A DNA stretch of 64,000 bases from Kineococcus sp. NBC_00420 (GCF_036021035.1 NZ_CP107930.1:4030001-4094000), one strand, 5' to 3'. Counted from the stretch's first letter, positions 8,369 through 17,751 are shown. Numbers and translations: made by a program. Notes: generated by a model not told the origin, from the letters alone.

Positions 8369-9685
8369 TCAGAGGCGCCCCGCGGCCTTGAGCGCGAGGT
8401 AGCGGTCGGCCAGGGCGGGGGCCAGCCCGTCCGGGTCGGCGTGCACGACCTCGACGCCGAGCCGGGTCAGCAACCGGGCCGTGCGGTCGCGTTCGGCCGT
8501 GGCGGCCTCCGCCGCGGCGGCGGTGTAGACGGCCTCGGCGTCGGAGCGGCCGCGGGCCAGCTGCGCCAGCGCGGGGTCGTCGACCGCGGCGAGGACGACA
8601 GTGTGCCGCGTCGCGAGCTGCTCCAGCACCCCGAGCAGCCCCGAGTCCAGGACCGAGGAGTCCAGGGCGGTCAGCAGCACCACGAGCGAGCGTTGGCGGG
8701 CCGTGGTCCGGACCTCCGTCGCCACGGCGTCCCAGTCGGCCTCCACGAGGGAGGGTTCGAGCGGGGCGAGCGCCTCCACGAGCGAGGGCAGCAGGTCCCC
8801 GCGGGTGCCGCCCCGCACCCGGGCGCGGACGCGGCGGTCGTGCGCGACGAGGTCGACGCGGTCGCCGGCCCGGGCGGCGAGCGCCGCGGTCAGCAGGGCC
8901 GCCTCGATCTGCGCGTCCAGGCGGACGCTGACCTCGCCGCTCAGCGAGCCCCCCGCGTCCAGGCGGGCCGCGGAGGTGCGGGAGGTGTCGAGCACGAGCA
9001 GCACCCGGCGGTCGCGTTCGGGACGCCAGGTGCGCACGACGACGGCCTGCCGGCGCGCGCTGGCGCGCCAGTCGATGGAGCGGACGTCGTCGCCGTCGAC
9101 GTACTCCCGCAACGAGTCGAACTCCGTGCCCTGACCGCGGTGCTGGACGGCGCTGCGGCCGTCGAGCTCGCGCAGCCGGGCCAGGCGGGACGGCAGGTGC
9201 TTGCGGGACGTGAACGGCGGCAGCACCCGCAACCGCCCGGGGACGGGGGTGGAGCGCTGCCGGGCGGCGAGGCCGAGCGGACCGGCGCAGCGCAGGGTGA
9301 CCCGGTCGCTGAGGCGGTCCCCGCGGCGGGTGGGGACGAGGACCGTCGTGACGCGGCGGCGTTCCCCGGCGGGGAGGTCCAGGCGGTGCCGGGAGGACCG
9401 GGCCCCGGCGGAGGGGACCCAGGCGTCGCGCAGGAGCCCCCGCACCCGCTTGCCGCCGGTGTTGTGCACGAGCAGCTCCGTCTCGCGCGGTTCGCCGAGA
9501 CGCACCGCGCTCAGCGGCGGCCGCTGCACCTGCAGCGAGCGCGGCGACGGCGCGAGGACGACGTCGAGGACGACCAGGACCACGCTGAGGGCGCACCAGA
9601 GCCAGACCGCGGCCCACCCCGGCCAGGCCACGACGAGGACCAGCCCCGCGAGGACGAGCAGCACGGCCCGTCCGGTCAGCGCCAT
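8369..9685 (-). CDS. DUF58 protein with von Willebrand A-like region
   Basis: The 438-residue protein opens with two membrane segments (about residues 5-45) and continues into the DUF58 signature GTEFDSLREYVDGDD followed by RSIDWRASAR. A VWA-like core with the metal-site motif LDTSRT follows. DUF58 proteins are nearly always encoded beside a MoxR AAA+ ATPase, as here 23 bp downstream of one, and are thought to act as its partner in maturing or assembling envelope complexes. The domain sits on the cytoplasmic side if the two helices form a hairpin. The client protein is unknown. Confidence 0.9.
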   Translation of the reverse strand: MALTGRAVLLVLAGLVLVVAWPGWAAVWLWCALSVVLVVLDVVLAPSPRSLQVQRPPLSAVRLGEPRETELLVHNTGGKRVRGLLRDAWVPSAGARSSRHRLDLPAGERRRVTTVLVPTRRGDRLSDRVTLRCAGPLGLAARQRSTPVPGRLRVLPPFTSRKHLPSRLARLRELDGRSAVQHRGQGTEFDSLREYVDGDDVRSIDWRASARRQAVVVRTWRPERDRRVLLVLDTSRTSAARLDAGGSLSGEVSVRLDAQIEAALLTAALAARAGDRVDLVAHDRRVRARVRGGTRGDLLPSLVEALAPLEPSLVEADWDAVATEVRTTARQRSLVVLLTALDSSVLDSGLLGVLEQLATRHTVVLAAVDDPALAQLARGRSDAEAVYTAAAAEAATAERDRTARLLTRLGVEVVHADPDGLAPALADRYLALKAAGRL

Positions 9686-9708
9686 GTCAACCCCATGTCA
9701 CGGCCCGA

Positions 9709-10722
9709 TCAGCGGGGGACGGGGACGGAGCCGAGCACCGAGTCCAGGACGGCGTCGACGCTCACCCCGTCCAGCTCGGCCTCGGGGCGCAGCTGCACGC
9801 GGTGGCGCAGCGTCGGGCGGGCCAGCGCCTTCACGTCGTCGGGGGAGACGTAGTCACGGCCCGACAGCCACGCCCAGGCCCGTGCCGTCGCCAGCAGCGC
9901 CGTCGCCCCGCGGGGGGAGACGCCCAGCGCCAGCGACGGCGAGCTGCGGGTGGCCCGGCAGACGTCGACGACGTAGCCGAGGACCTCGCGCGAGCACTGC
10001 ACCCGGCGCACGGCGGCGGCCGCGATCGCGAGCTGCTCCCGGGTCGCGACGGCCCGGACCCCGGCGGCGGCCAGGTCGCGCGGGTCGAACCCCGTGGCGT
10101 GGCGCACCAGGACCTCGATCTCGTCCTCCCGCGGGGGCAGCGGCAGGGTCAGCTTCAGCAGGAACCGGTCCAGCTGCGCCTCGGGCAGCGGGTAGGTGCC
10201 CTCGTACTCCACCGGGTTCTGGGTGGCGGCGACGATGAACGGGTCGGGCAGCGGACGGGCCTCGCCCTCGACGGAGACCTGCTTCTCCTCCATCGCCTCC
10301 AGCAGGGAGGCCTGCGTCTTCGGCGGGGTCCGGTTGATCTCGTCGGCGAGCAGGATGTTGGTGAACACCGGGCCCTCGCGGAAGGAGAACCGCGAGCTCT
10401 GCGCGTCGTAGACCAGCGACCCGGTGACGTCGCCGGGCATCAGGTCCGGGGTGAACTGCACGCGCTTGGTGTCGAGGGCGAGAGCGGCCGACAACGTCCG
10501 CACCAGCAGCGTCTTCGCCACGCCCGGAACGCCTTCGAGCAGCACGTGGCCGCGGCAGAGGACGGCGATCACCAGCCCGGTGACGGCGGCGTCCTGGCCG
10601 ACGACGGCCTTGGCGACCTCCTGGCGGACCGCCCGCAGCGCCTGCCGGGCGTCCTCGACCTCGGGGCCCTCGCTCGCACGGGCCACGGGTGTTGCCGTCT
10701 CGGGGGTTTCCGGTTCGCTCAC
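9709..10722 (-). CDS. MoxR-family AAA+ ATPase
   Basis: The 337-residue protein is a standard-length MoxR ATPase. It shows Walker A GVPGVAKT, Walker B LLADEINR, and the long conserved sensor region ATQNPVEYEGTYPLPEAQ. A lid domain follows with SPRGATALL. The first 30 residues are a Pro/Glu/Thr-rich linker. The GTG at 10722 overlaps the DUF4350 stop as GTGA. MoxR proteins act as chaperones with VWA/DUF58 partners, and the neighbouring genes support that. A cytosolic membrane-associated location is expected. Confidence 0.94.
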   Translation of the reverse strand: MSEPETPETATPVARASEGPEVEDARQALRAVRQEVAKAVVGQDAAVTGLVIAVLCRGHVLLEGVPGVAKTLLVRTLSAALALDTKRVQFTPDLMPGDVTGSLVYDAQSSRFSFREGPVFTNILLADEINRTPPKTQASLLEAMEEKQVSVEGEARPLPDPFIVAATQNPVEYEGTYPLPEAQLDRFLLKLTLPLPPREDEIEVLVRHATGFDPRDLAAAGVRAVATREQLAIAAAAVRRVQCSREVLGYVVDVCRATRSSPSLALGVSPRGATALLATARAWAWLSGRDYVSPDDVKALARPTLRHRVQLRPEAELDGVSVDAVLDSVLGSVPVPR

Positions 10723-11903
10723 TTCTCGGCCTTCCTCGGGGTGGATCCGCGCACGTCGTCCTCCAGGGTGTCCAGTTCGAGGGCCAGCCGGACCAGCGCG
10801 GGGTCGTCGCGCGGGGAGGTCCCGGCCAGCAGTTCCTGCACGCCGGCCGCGGGTCGTCCGGTCAGCCACGCGACCTGGTCGGCCACGTCGTGCACGGGGG
10901 CCTGCGGGTCCAGGCCCACCGCGGCGCGCAGCCGGCGGGTGGTCGCGCCGCGCAGGACGTCCGCGGCCCGGCCCGAGGCCCCGGCGCTCGCGTAGAGCCG
11001 GCCGTGGCCTTCGACGGTCTCGGCCGCGCGGACGACGACGGGCAACGGTTCGCCCACCAGGCGACCCAGCCGTCGTCCGCGCCAGAACAGCCCCACGAGG
11101 GTCGCGACGAGCAGCAGCGCGATCGCCGGGGCGAGCCAGCGCGGGACCAGGTTCAGCAGCGGCACGGTCGGGGAGTCGGTGTCCAGCGGGTCCGGCAGGT
11201 ACCAGACGAGGGACGGGTCGGCGCCGAGCGTGCGCAGCGCCAGCGTCCCGTTGCCCTCGCGGTCGGCCCAGCGGTTGGTGAGCAGCGCCGGCTGGCCCAG
11301 GACGGTCAGCGAGGCCTCCGACCCGCCGACCCCGGACTCGACGCGCACGTAGGACCCGCCGTAGCAGGAGCGCGCGTCGCCCTCCGTCGCGTAGGTCAGC
11401 CCGCCCGCGCGGGCCCGTCCGGCCGCCACGGCCGCGGCCACGGTGCACCCCGGGTCGCGGTCCAGTGCCGCCTCCGAGCCCGTCCCGCGCACGTCGGGGG
11501 TCAGCGCCTCCAGCGTGTCGTCGCTGGGCCGCAGCAGCACGAGGTCCGCGCCCGAGGCGAGCAGCACCTGCAGGCGCTGCGCGGAGAGCAGGTCGGGGTC
11601 GGTGACCAGCAGCGTCACCCCGCCGGTCCGGTTCTCGTCGAGGGCCCGGGTCGCGGCGTCGAAGGACCGGGCCTGCGTGAGGGTCACGCCCTGGTCCTGC
11701 AGGACCCGCGCGAGCGCACGGGCACCGCTGGGGGAGACGGAGTCCGGGGCGAGGGCCTCCTCGCTGGTGCGCGGCGTGAGCAGGCTCAGCAGCAGCACGA
11801 CCGCGACGACGACCACCCCGAGGGCGACGATCCCGCGCCAGCGGCGCCACGCCCCGCCCACCTCGGGTTGCGCGCTGCGGGTCTCGAACCCGAGCGCGCT
11901 CAC
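10719..11903 (-). CDS. DUF4350 membrane protein
   Basis: The 394-residue protein has one membrane segment near residues 25-45, an extracytoplasmic DUF4350 region of about 200 residues containing LLVTDPDLLSAQ, then a second helix near residue 260 (WLAPAIALLLVATLVGLFW) and an Arg-rich cytoplasmic tail. It lies between the DUF4129 and MoxR genes with GTGA overlaps on both sides. This order (membrane protein, DUF4129, DUF4350, MoxR, DUF58) is common in actinobacteria and suggests a membrane complex served by the MoxR ATPase. The biochemical role is not known. Confidence 0.85.
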   Translation of the reverse strand: MSALGFETRSAQPEVGGAWRRWRGIVALGVVVVAVVLLLSLLTPRTSEEALAPDSVSPSGARALARVLQDQGVTLTQARSFDAATRALDENRTGGVTLLVTDPDLLSAQRLQVLLASGADLVLLRPSDDTLEALTPDVRGTGSEAALDRDPGCTVAAAVAAGRARAGGLTYATEGDARSCYGGSYVRVESGVGGSEASLTVLGQPALLTNRWADREGNGTLALRTLGADPSLVWYLPDPLDTDSPTVPLLNLVPRWLAPAIALLLVATLVGLFWRGRRLGRLVGEPLPVVVRAAETVEGHGRLYASAGASGRAADVLRGATTRRLRAAVGLDPQAPVHDVADQVAWLTGRPAAGVQELLAGTSPRDDPALVRLALELDTLEDDVRGSTPRKAEK

Positions 11904-12526
11904 GCCGCGACCACCGGCCGTGCGGCCGCGACGGCGGCGACCACGGCCCGCAGGTCCTCGTTCGTCGCGGCCCCGGCGCTGCGGCCGCCGTAGCGGATGT
12001 CGTCGAAGGTCCGCGCGGCCCGGGTCAGGGCCCCGGCGCAGTCGGGCAGCGTGGCCCCGGCCTGCCCGGCGATCTCGCCGGCGGTCCGCCCGGCGCGGGA
12101 GTCGATGATCGTCCGTTCCTCCAGCGAGCGGACCAGACCGCGGAAGCGTTCGGCGACGGCGAGGTCCCAGTCGCCCGCGGTGGCCGCGGCGTCGGCGCGG
12201 GCGAAGTGGGTGGCCGACGGTTCGGGACCGGCGTCGAAGACCGCGTCGGGTTCGCGCTGGCGGGCGCTGCGCCGCAGCGGACCCCCGACGAGGAAGACCA
12301 CCGCGACGACGGCCGCCAGCAGCAGCACGACCACGACGACGGCGGTCCAGTTCGTGCCCAGACCCGGCACCCGCACCTGCGAGAGCCAGTCCTGCAACCA
12401 GGCCCACGCCCGCGCCAGCCAGGACCCCTGCGCCTCGCGGTACTCCGGACCGGCGAGCTCCCGCGCCAACCACTCCCGGCCCTGGGCGCGGTCGGGGTCC
12501 AGCGGGACCCCGGCGAGGAGGGTCAC
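11900..12526 (-). CDS. DUF4129 domain membrane protein
   Basis: The 208-residue protein has a charged N-terminal segment containing REWLARELAGPEY, one membrane helix around residues 62-85 (WTAVVVVVLLLAAVVAVVF) and a C-terminal DUF4129 domain with the typical LAVAERFRGLVRSLEER helix. In some families DUF4129 is fused to transglutaminase-like proteins; here it stands alone. Both ends overlap their neighbours by GTGA, which indicates tight coupling. The GTG at 12526 is the only start that respects this overlap. Confidence 0.82.
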   Translation of the reverse strand: MTLLAGVPLDPDRAQGREWLARELAGPEYREAQGSWLARAWAWLQDWLSQVRVPGLGTNWTAVVVVVLLLAAVVAVVFLVGGPLRRSARQREPDAVFDAGPEPSATHFARADAAATAGDWDLAVAERFRGLVRSLEERTIIDSRAGRTAGEIAGQAGATLPDCAGALTRAARTFDDIRYGGRSAGAATNEDLRAVVAAVAAARPVVAA

Positions 12527-13596
12527 CGGCCGCTGGCCCGGTGCAGTTCGACGTCGAGGCCCTCGCGGCGCATCCGCAGGTCCACGTAGACCAGGGCGGT
12601 CACCGAGGCGAGGAAGGGGTAGGCGACGACGCTGCCGATCACCGAGCCGAGGGTGGAGACGGTCTGGCTCAGCGCGAGCCCCCACGTCCCGGTGTCGCCG
12701 ACGGCGACCGCCACGACCTGCCCGACGGCGCTGAACGGCACCGACACGGCCGCCACCACCGCGTAGACCACGACCGCGGTGAGCAGCAGGATCCCGAACG
12801 TCCGCCAGAACGTGCGGGCGGTGAGGCGGTACGAACGGCCCAGGGCCGCCCGGATCCCGAGGTCCTCCAGCAGCATCGCCGGGGTGGCCATCGACCACTT
12901 CACCCACAGGAACGCACCGACGACCAGCCAGGCGAGCAGACCGAGCAGCAGGGCGGCCACGCCGATCCCGGTGACGGTCGTGGAGTCGGCCTGCCAGACG
13001 ACCAGCGTCCCCGGCGCCAGGGTGAGCGCGCCGACCACGAGCGTGCCGAGGGTGATGACCAGCGACAGCCCGACGAGGGGCAGGATCCGGCGGGCGCAGG
13101 TGCGCCACAGCTCCCCGAACCCGATCGTGCGCCCGAGCACCGCGCGGCTCACGCTGACGATGAGCATCCCGTTGAGGACGAGGACCGCCACCGACTGCAG
13201 CACGGTGCTGAAGAGCAGCAGCGGCACCCCGCGCTGGACGGAGGAGAAGAGGTCGTCGAAGGAGCCGTCGGCGGCCTCGAACCGGTTCATCGCCCCGACG
13301 AGGTCGCGGGTGGTGACGTAGCTGGCGACCAGCGTCACGACCGAGGTGATGACCACGACGATCGCGGAGAGCCCCACCATCACTCGCGGGTTCTGCCGGA
13401 AGGCCCGGAACGCGCCGTCCCAGATCTCACCCAGGCCCAGCGGTCGCAGCGGCACGATCCCCGGCCGGGGGGCGCTCGGGCGGTCCCAGGCGGGCGGCGG
13501 TGCACCGGTCGGGCCCGGCTGCGGCTGTCCCCAGCCCGTGGGCCCGGCCGGGTCCGGAGTGCCCTCGTCCGGCCGTTGCCACTGGTCCGTCCCCAT
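12523..13596 (-). CDS. Polytopic membrane protein with Pro/Gly-rich N-terminus
   Basis: The 357-residue protein has about 50 N-terminal residues rich in Pro, Gly and Gln, then RPLGLGEIWDGAFRAFRQNPR, which is the hallmark of actinobacterial proteins related to the membrane domain of glycerophosphodiester phosphodiesterases. Six or more hydrophobic segments follow. No catalytic phosphodiesterase domain is present. It is the first gene of the minus-strand operon and is divergent from mtrA, with 130 bp between. A GTACG-N4-CGTAC inverted repeat (13602-13615) sits 5 bp upstream of its ATG. Its function is unknown; an envelope role is likely from context. Confidence 0.85.
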   Translation of the reverse strand: MGTDQWQRPDEGTPDPAGPTGWGQPQPGPTGAPPPAWDRPSAPRPGIVPLRPLGLGEIWDGAFRAFRQNPRVMVGLSAIVVVITSVVTLVASYVTTRDLVGAMNRFEAADGSFDDLFSSVQRGVPLLLFSTVLQSVAVLVLNGMLIVSVSRAVLGRTIGFGELWRTCARRILPLVGLSLVITLGTLVVGALTLAPGTLVVWQADSTTVTGIGVAALLLGLLAWLVVGAFLWVKWSMATPAMLLEDLGIRAALGRSYRLTARTFWRTFGILLLTAVVVYAVVAAVSVPFSAVGQVVAVAVGDTGTWGLALSQTVSTLGSVIGSVVAYPFLASVTALVYVDLRMRREGLDVELHRASGR

Positions 13597-13684
13597 CGCC
13601 CGTACGCCCCCGTACCGCCAAGATCCACCCGTTGCCGGTGGCCCATGCTGCCAGAGGACGGGCGCCGGGCGCGGTCACGGCGTG

Positions 13685-13702
13685 GTGATCAGCCCCGATC
13701 AC
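13685..13702. promoter_or_regulatory. Perfect inverted repeat upstream of mtrA, candidate operator
   Basis: GTGATC-N6-GATCAC is centred on the expected -35 region of the mtrA promoter (its -10-like box is at 13715-13720). The position would suit a repressor or an autoregulator. The binding protein cannot be named from sequence. Confidence 0.45.
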
Positions 13703-13714
13703 GTGCTGTACGGG

Positions 13715-13720
13715 CAAGAT
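13715..13720 (+). promoter_or_regulatory. Candidate -10 box for a leaderless mtrA transcript
   Basis: CAAGAT ends 6 nt before the mtrA ATG, and there is no Shine-Dalgarno in the gap. The same spacing recurs at other genes in this window, which suggests that transcription starts at or very close to the ATG. Confidence 0.45.
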
Positions 13721-13726
13721 GACCCC

Positions 13727-14404
13727 ATGAGGGGACGTGTCCTCGTGGTGGACGACGACACCGCGCTGGCCGAGATGCTGGGGATCGTGCTGCAGGGCGA
13801 AGGGTTGGAGACCCGCTTCTGCGCGAACGGGGACGAGGCGCTGGGCGCCTTCCGGGCCACGCGCCCGGACGTGGTGCTGCTGGACCTGATGCTGCCCGGG
13901 ACGGACGGCATGGAGGTCTGCCGCCAGATCCGCGCCGAGTCGGGCGTGCCCATCGTCATGCTCACGGCGAAGAGCGACACCGTCGACGTCGTGCTCGGGC
14001 TCGAGGCCGGCGCCGACGACTACGTCGTCAAGCCGTTCAAGCCCAAGGAACTCGTGGCCCGGGTCCGGGCGCGGTTGCGTTCCGCCGGCGACCGCCCGCC
14101 CGAGACGCTGCGCATCGGCGACCTGACCATCGACGTCGCCGGGCACTCCGTGCGTCGCGACGGTCGGTCGCTGCCGCTGACCCCGCTGGAGTTCGAACTG
14201 CTGGTCACCCTGGCCCGCAAGCCCTGGCAGGCGTTCACCCGCGAGCTGCTGCTGGAGCAGGTCTGGGGCTACCGCCACGCCGCCGACACCCGGCTCGTGA
14301 ACGTCCACGTCCAGCGGTTGCGGTCCAAGATCGAGGTCGACCCCGAGCACCCCGAGATCGTGGTGACCGTCCGCGGGGTGGGGTACCGCGCCGGTCCGCT
14401 CTGA
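13727..14404 (+). CDS. mtrA: Response regulator MtrA
   Basis: The 225-residue OmpR-class regulator has a receiver domain (residues 1-115; acidic pocket DDD at 9-11, phospho-acceptor D53 in VLLDLMLPG, Thr in MLTAK, Lys in VVKPF) and a winged-helix DNA-binding domain ending VRGVGYRAGPL. Length and sequence match MtrA, the essential actinobacterial regulator of cell-wall, division and replication genes. The mtrB kinase and lpqB follow directly, which fixes the identity. The ATG at 13727 gives the normal N-terminus; it probably lacks a 5' leader. Confidence 0.97.
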   Translation: MRGRVLVVDDDTALAEMLGIVLQGEGLETRFCANGDEALGAFRATRPDVVLLDLMLPGTDGMEVCRQIRAESGVPIVMLTAKSDTVDVVLGLEAGADDYVVKPFKPKELVARVRARLRSAGDRPPETLRIGDLTIDVAGHSVRRDGRSLPLTPLEFELLVTLARKPWQAFTRELLLEQVWGYRHAADTRLVNVHVQRLRSKIEVDPEHPEIVVTVRGVGYRAGPL

Positions 14405-14441
14405 TGGGCCCGTTCTGATGGGTCGGTTCTGATGGGTCGGG
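14400..14441 (+). repeat. Three tandem 14-bp units across the mtrA/mtrB junction
   Basis: Units at 14400-14413, 14414-14427 and 14428-14441 all begin TCTGATGGG. Each carries a TGATG stop/start overlap. The first contains the mtrA stop and only the ATG in the third is in frame with mtrB. Confidence 0.8.
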
Positions 14442-16042
14442 TGCTGGCCCGCTGGCGGGCCTCCCTGCAGCTGCGCGTCGTCGTCCTCACCACCCTGCTC
14501 GGGCTCGCCGTCGTCGTCGGGGTCGGCTCGTTCCTGCTCGACGGGATCGCCGACGGGCTGGTGGCGGAACGCCAGGAGGTCGCCCTCGCCGACGCCGCCC
14601 GCAGCGCCCAGACCGCGCAGCAGCAGTTCGACGCCTCCACGACCACGAACTCCGCCGAGGTCGAGCAGCTCGCCGGCGACGTCGTGTCCTCGCTGGAGGG
14701 CGCCGGTCCCGACCGGGTCCGCGGGGTGGTCCTGCTGCGCGCCATCGGCTCCCCGGACACCAGCGGCAGCGGGCAGGTCATCGTCCGCGACATCGCCTCC
14801 GAGGGGCTGGAGGCCGGTGACGTCCCGATGGCGCTGCGCGAGGCCGTCGTCGGCTCCGACGTCCAGCAGATGCAGATCGTCGACCTGCCCGACGCGGGCA
14901 CCGCGCCGTCCCTCGTCGTCGGCTCCACCGTCACCCTGCCGCGGGCGGGGCAGTACGAGATCTACTTCGTCTACTCCCTGGCCAGCGAGGAGTCGACCGT
15001 CTCGCTGGTGCGCACGACGTTCGTCGGCGGCGGCATCGCCCTCGTGCTGCTCGTCGGAGCCGTCGCCTGGGTCGTCGCCCGGATGGTCGTCGAACCCGTC
15101 CGCGAGGCCGCCGGCACCGCCGAACGGCTCACCGGCGGCCACCTCGACGAACGCATGCGGGTCCGCGGCACCGACGACCTGGCCCGCCTGGCCCGGGCGT
15201 TCAACGAGATGGCCGCCGGGATGCAGCAGCACATCGAGCAGCTCGAAGAACTCTCCCGGGTGCAGCGCCGCTTCGTCTCCGACGTCAGCCACGAGCTGCG
15301 CACCCCGCTGACGACGATCCGGATGGCCGGGGAGGTCCTGCACGACGCCCGCGCGGGTTTCGACCCCGCCGTGGCGCGTTCCTCCGAGCTCATGCTGACC
15401 CAGCTCGAACGGTTCGACTCCCTCCTCGCCGACCTGCTCGAGATCAGCCGCTTCGACGCCGGAGCCGCTGCGCTGGAACCCGACCCGCAGGACGTGCGGG
15501 CGCTGGTGCACCGCGTCGTGGAGTTCGCCTCCACCCTCGCCGAACGTCGCGGCTCGCAGGTGCTGCTCTCCGAACCGGCCTCCCCGTGCACCGCCGAGGT
15601 CGACTCCCGGCGCATCGAACGGGTCCTGCGCAACCTGCTGGGCAACGCCCTCGAGCACGGGGAGTCCCGGCCCATCGAGATCACGGTCGTCTGCGACGAG
15701 CACGCCGTCGCCATCGGCGTCCGCGACCACGGGGTCGGCCTCGAACCGGCCCAGCTGCCGCGGGTCTTCGACCGCTTCTGGCGCGCCGACCCCGCCCGCG
15801 CCCGCACCACCGGCGGCAGCGGGCTCGGGCTGGCGATCGCGCTGGAGGACACCCGCCTCCACGGCGGCTGGCTGGAGGTGTGGGGTCGCCCGGGGCAGGG
15901 GTGCCACTTCGTCCTGACCGTTCCGCGCACCGCCGGCCGGGCGTTGCGCTCCTCCCCGCTGCCCGTCGTCCCGCTGGGCTGGCGCGAACCCGTCGCGGCG
16001 CTCACCGCCGGACGGTCCCGCCCGTCCCCGGACCTCCCGTGA
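14432..16042 (+). CDS. mtrB: Sensor histidine kinase MtrB
   Basis: The 536-residue membrane kinase has TM1 at about residues 15-38, an extracytoplasmic sensor of about 150 residues, TM2 near 195-220, a HAMP linker, a HisKA domain with the phospho-accepting His287 in SDVSHELRTPL, and an HATPase domain with N-box LLGNALEHG and G-box GGSGLGLAIA. It partners MtrA. The ATG at 14432 is the only in-frame start of three ATGs in a 14-bp tandem repeat. The stop overlaps lpqB as GTGA, so LpqB, which modulates MtrB in mycobacteria, is made in step with it. Confidence 0.97.
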   Translation: MGRVLARWRASLQLRVVVLTTLLGLAVVVGVGSFLLDGIADGLVAERQEVALADAARSAQTAQQQFDASTTTNSAEVEQLAGDVVSSLEGAGPDRVRGVVLLRAIGSPDTSGSGQVIVRDIASEGLEAGDVPMALREAVVGSDVQQMQIVDLPDAGTAPSLVVGSTVTLPRAGQYEIYFVYSLASEESTVSLVRTTFVGGGIALVLLVGAVAWVVARMVVEPVREAAGTAERLTGGHLDERMRVRGTDDLARLARAFNEMAAGMQQHIEQLEELSRVQRRFVSDVSHELRTPLTTIRMAGEVLHDARAGFDPAVARSSELMLTQLERFDSLLADLLEISRFDAGAAALEPDPQDVRALVHRVVEFASTLAERRGSQVLLSEPASPCTAEVDSRRIERVLRNLLGNALEHGESRPIEITVVCDEHAVAIGVRDHGVGLEPAQLPRVFDRFWRADPARARTTGGSGLGLAIALEDTRLHGGWLEVWGRPGQGCHFVLTVPRTAGRALRSSPLPVVPLGWREPVAALTAGRSRPSPDLP

Positions 16043-17751
16043 GACGCCGCGCCGCGCTGGCGCTGGCGCTCGCGGGCGTCCTCGCCGGGTGCGGTGGGGT
16101 GCCGCGTTCCAGCGACGTCGTCAGCGGCCAGCGCATCGAGGACGACCCCCGGATCGGTCTGCTGCAGGTCATCCCCGACGGTCCCGTCAGGGACGCCGCC
16201 GCCGTCGACGTCGTCCGGGGGTTCCTGCTCGCCGCGTCCTCCTCGGAACAGGACCACGCGGTCGCCCGACAGTTCCTCGACGCCGGCGCGGCGCAGACGT
16301 GGCGCCCCGACGCGGGGACCACCATCGTCACGACCAGCCCCGACCTCGCGCTGCTGCGCCAGGACGCGGACACGGCCGTCGTCGCCGTCACCGCGCCCGT
16401 CGACGCCCTCGTCGACGCTGACGGGCACTACGCCGAGCAACCCCCGGCCTCGACGTACACCCGCTCGCTGAACCTGGTGCGGGAGGAGGGGCAGTGGCGC
16501 GTCACCGACCCCGGCGACGGCGTCGTCATCACCGCCCTCGACGCCTCCCGCACCCTGCGGCCCTTCCCGGTGTACTTCGCGACGTCGGGGCCCGCCACCC
16601 AGCTCGTCGGCGACGTCCGCTGGTTCGGCTACGACTCCTCCACGGCCACCCGGATCGTCCGCGCGCTGCTGGCGGGACCGTCGGCGTGGCTGGCCCCGGG
16701 GGTCGACTCCGGGGCGCCGGTGGGCACGGAACTGCGGGTGGGGACGGTCCCGGTGGCGGCCGGGACGGCGACCGTCGACCTCACCGACACCGCCCTGGAC
16801 GCCGACCCCACCCAGCGCGGTGTCCTGCTCGCCCAGCTGCGGGCCAGCCTCACCGGCCTGCCCGCCGTCGGCGACGTGCAGGTCAGCGTGGACGGCGCGG
16901 AACTGACCCGCGGGTCGGAGACCGCCGGCACCGACGTGCCGCGGGCCGGCGCACCGAGCGACAGCCGGCTGGTGGCGCTGGGGCCGCAGGGGATCTCGCG
17001 CTGGGACCGCAGCCAACTGCGCGCCGTCGCCGGCACCGGGCCGGGGCTGGAGGCCGCCGGTGCCGCCTCGCACCCCGCGGTCGCGGCCGACGGCAGCGTC
17101 TTCGCGGTGCTCACCGACGCCGGGAAGGTCGCCCGCACCCAGCGCACCGGCGGTCAGCTGGAACCCGCGGTGACCGGTCAGGGCAGTCTCGTGCCGCCCT
17201 CGATCGACCGCTTCGGCTGGCTCTGGACCGCACCGACGACGGCCGGGCAGCCTCCCCTCGTCGTCCCCACGGGGACCCCGCAGACCCCTGCCGCGCCGGT
17301 GGAACCGCCCGCCGACGGGCTGGGGGCCCTGGTGTCCGTGCGGGTCTCCCGGGACGGCGCGCGGCTGCTGGTGGTGGGCCGCGACGACGCCGGAGCCGTG
17401 CACGTGCGCGTCCACGGCATCGTCCGCGACGCCGGCGGGAAACCGCTGCGCCTCGGCGTCGGGACGCCCGACCTCGTCCCCGGCGTCGCCGACGTCGCCG
17501 ACGCCGCCTGGCTCGTCGACGACGAGCTGGTGGTGCTGACCCGTCCGCCCGGCGGCGACCCGGTGCCGGTGCTCGTCCGGGTCTCCGGTCCCAGCACCCG
17601 GCTGCCCGCCGTGCCGGGGGCGGTGACGATCGCCGGTGGCTGGAGCGAGCGCGACCTCGTCGTCGGCACCGTCGACGGCCGCCTCCTCACCCGCAGCGGT
17701 GCGAGCTGGATCGTCCTCGCCGACGGACGGGACCCCTCCTACCCCGGCTGA
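16039..17751 (+). CDS. lpqB: Lipoprotein LpqB
   Basis: The 570-residue precursor has a short signal sequence with lipobox LAGC, placing the lipidated Cys at residue 18. A GerMN-type domain follows (region around TATVDLTDTALDADP, residues 250-290) and then a beta-propeller-like C-terminal half. LpqB sits on the outer face of the membrane and contacts the MtrB sensor domain in mycobacteria. The start GTG overlaps the mtrB stop. The gene order mtrA-mtrB-lpqB is the standard actinobacterial one. Confidence 0.95.
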   Translation: MRRRAALALALAGVLAGCGGVPRSSDVVSGQRIEDDPRIGLLQVIPDGPVRDAAAVDVVRGFLLAASSSEQDHAVARQFLDAGAAQTWRPDAGTTIVTTSPDLALLRQDADTAVVAVTAPVDALVDADGHYAEQPPASTYTRSLNLVREEGQWRVTDPGDGVVITALDASRTLRPFPVYFATSGPATQLVGDVRWFGYDSSTATRIVRALLAGPSAWLAPGVDSGAPVGTELRVGTVPVAAGTATVDLTDTALDADPTQRGVLLAQLRASLTGLPAVGDVQVSVDGAELTRGSETAGTDVPRAGAPSDSRLVALGPQGISRWDRSQLRAVAGTGPGLEAAGAASHPAVAADGSVFAVLTDAGKVARTQRTGGQLEPAVTGQGSLVPPSIDRFGWLWTAPTTAGQPPLVVPTGTPQTPAAPVEPPADGLGALVSVRVSRDGARLLVVGRDDAGAVHVRVHGIVRDAGGKPLRLGVGTPDLVPGVADVADAAWLVDDELVVLTRPPGGDPVPVLVRVSGPSTRLPAVPGAVTIAGGWSERDLVVGTVDGRLLTRSGASWIVLADGRDPSYPG

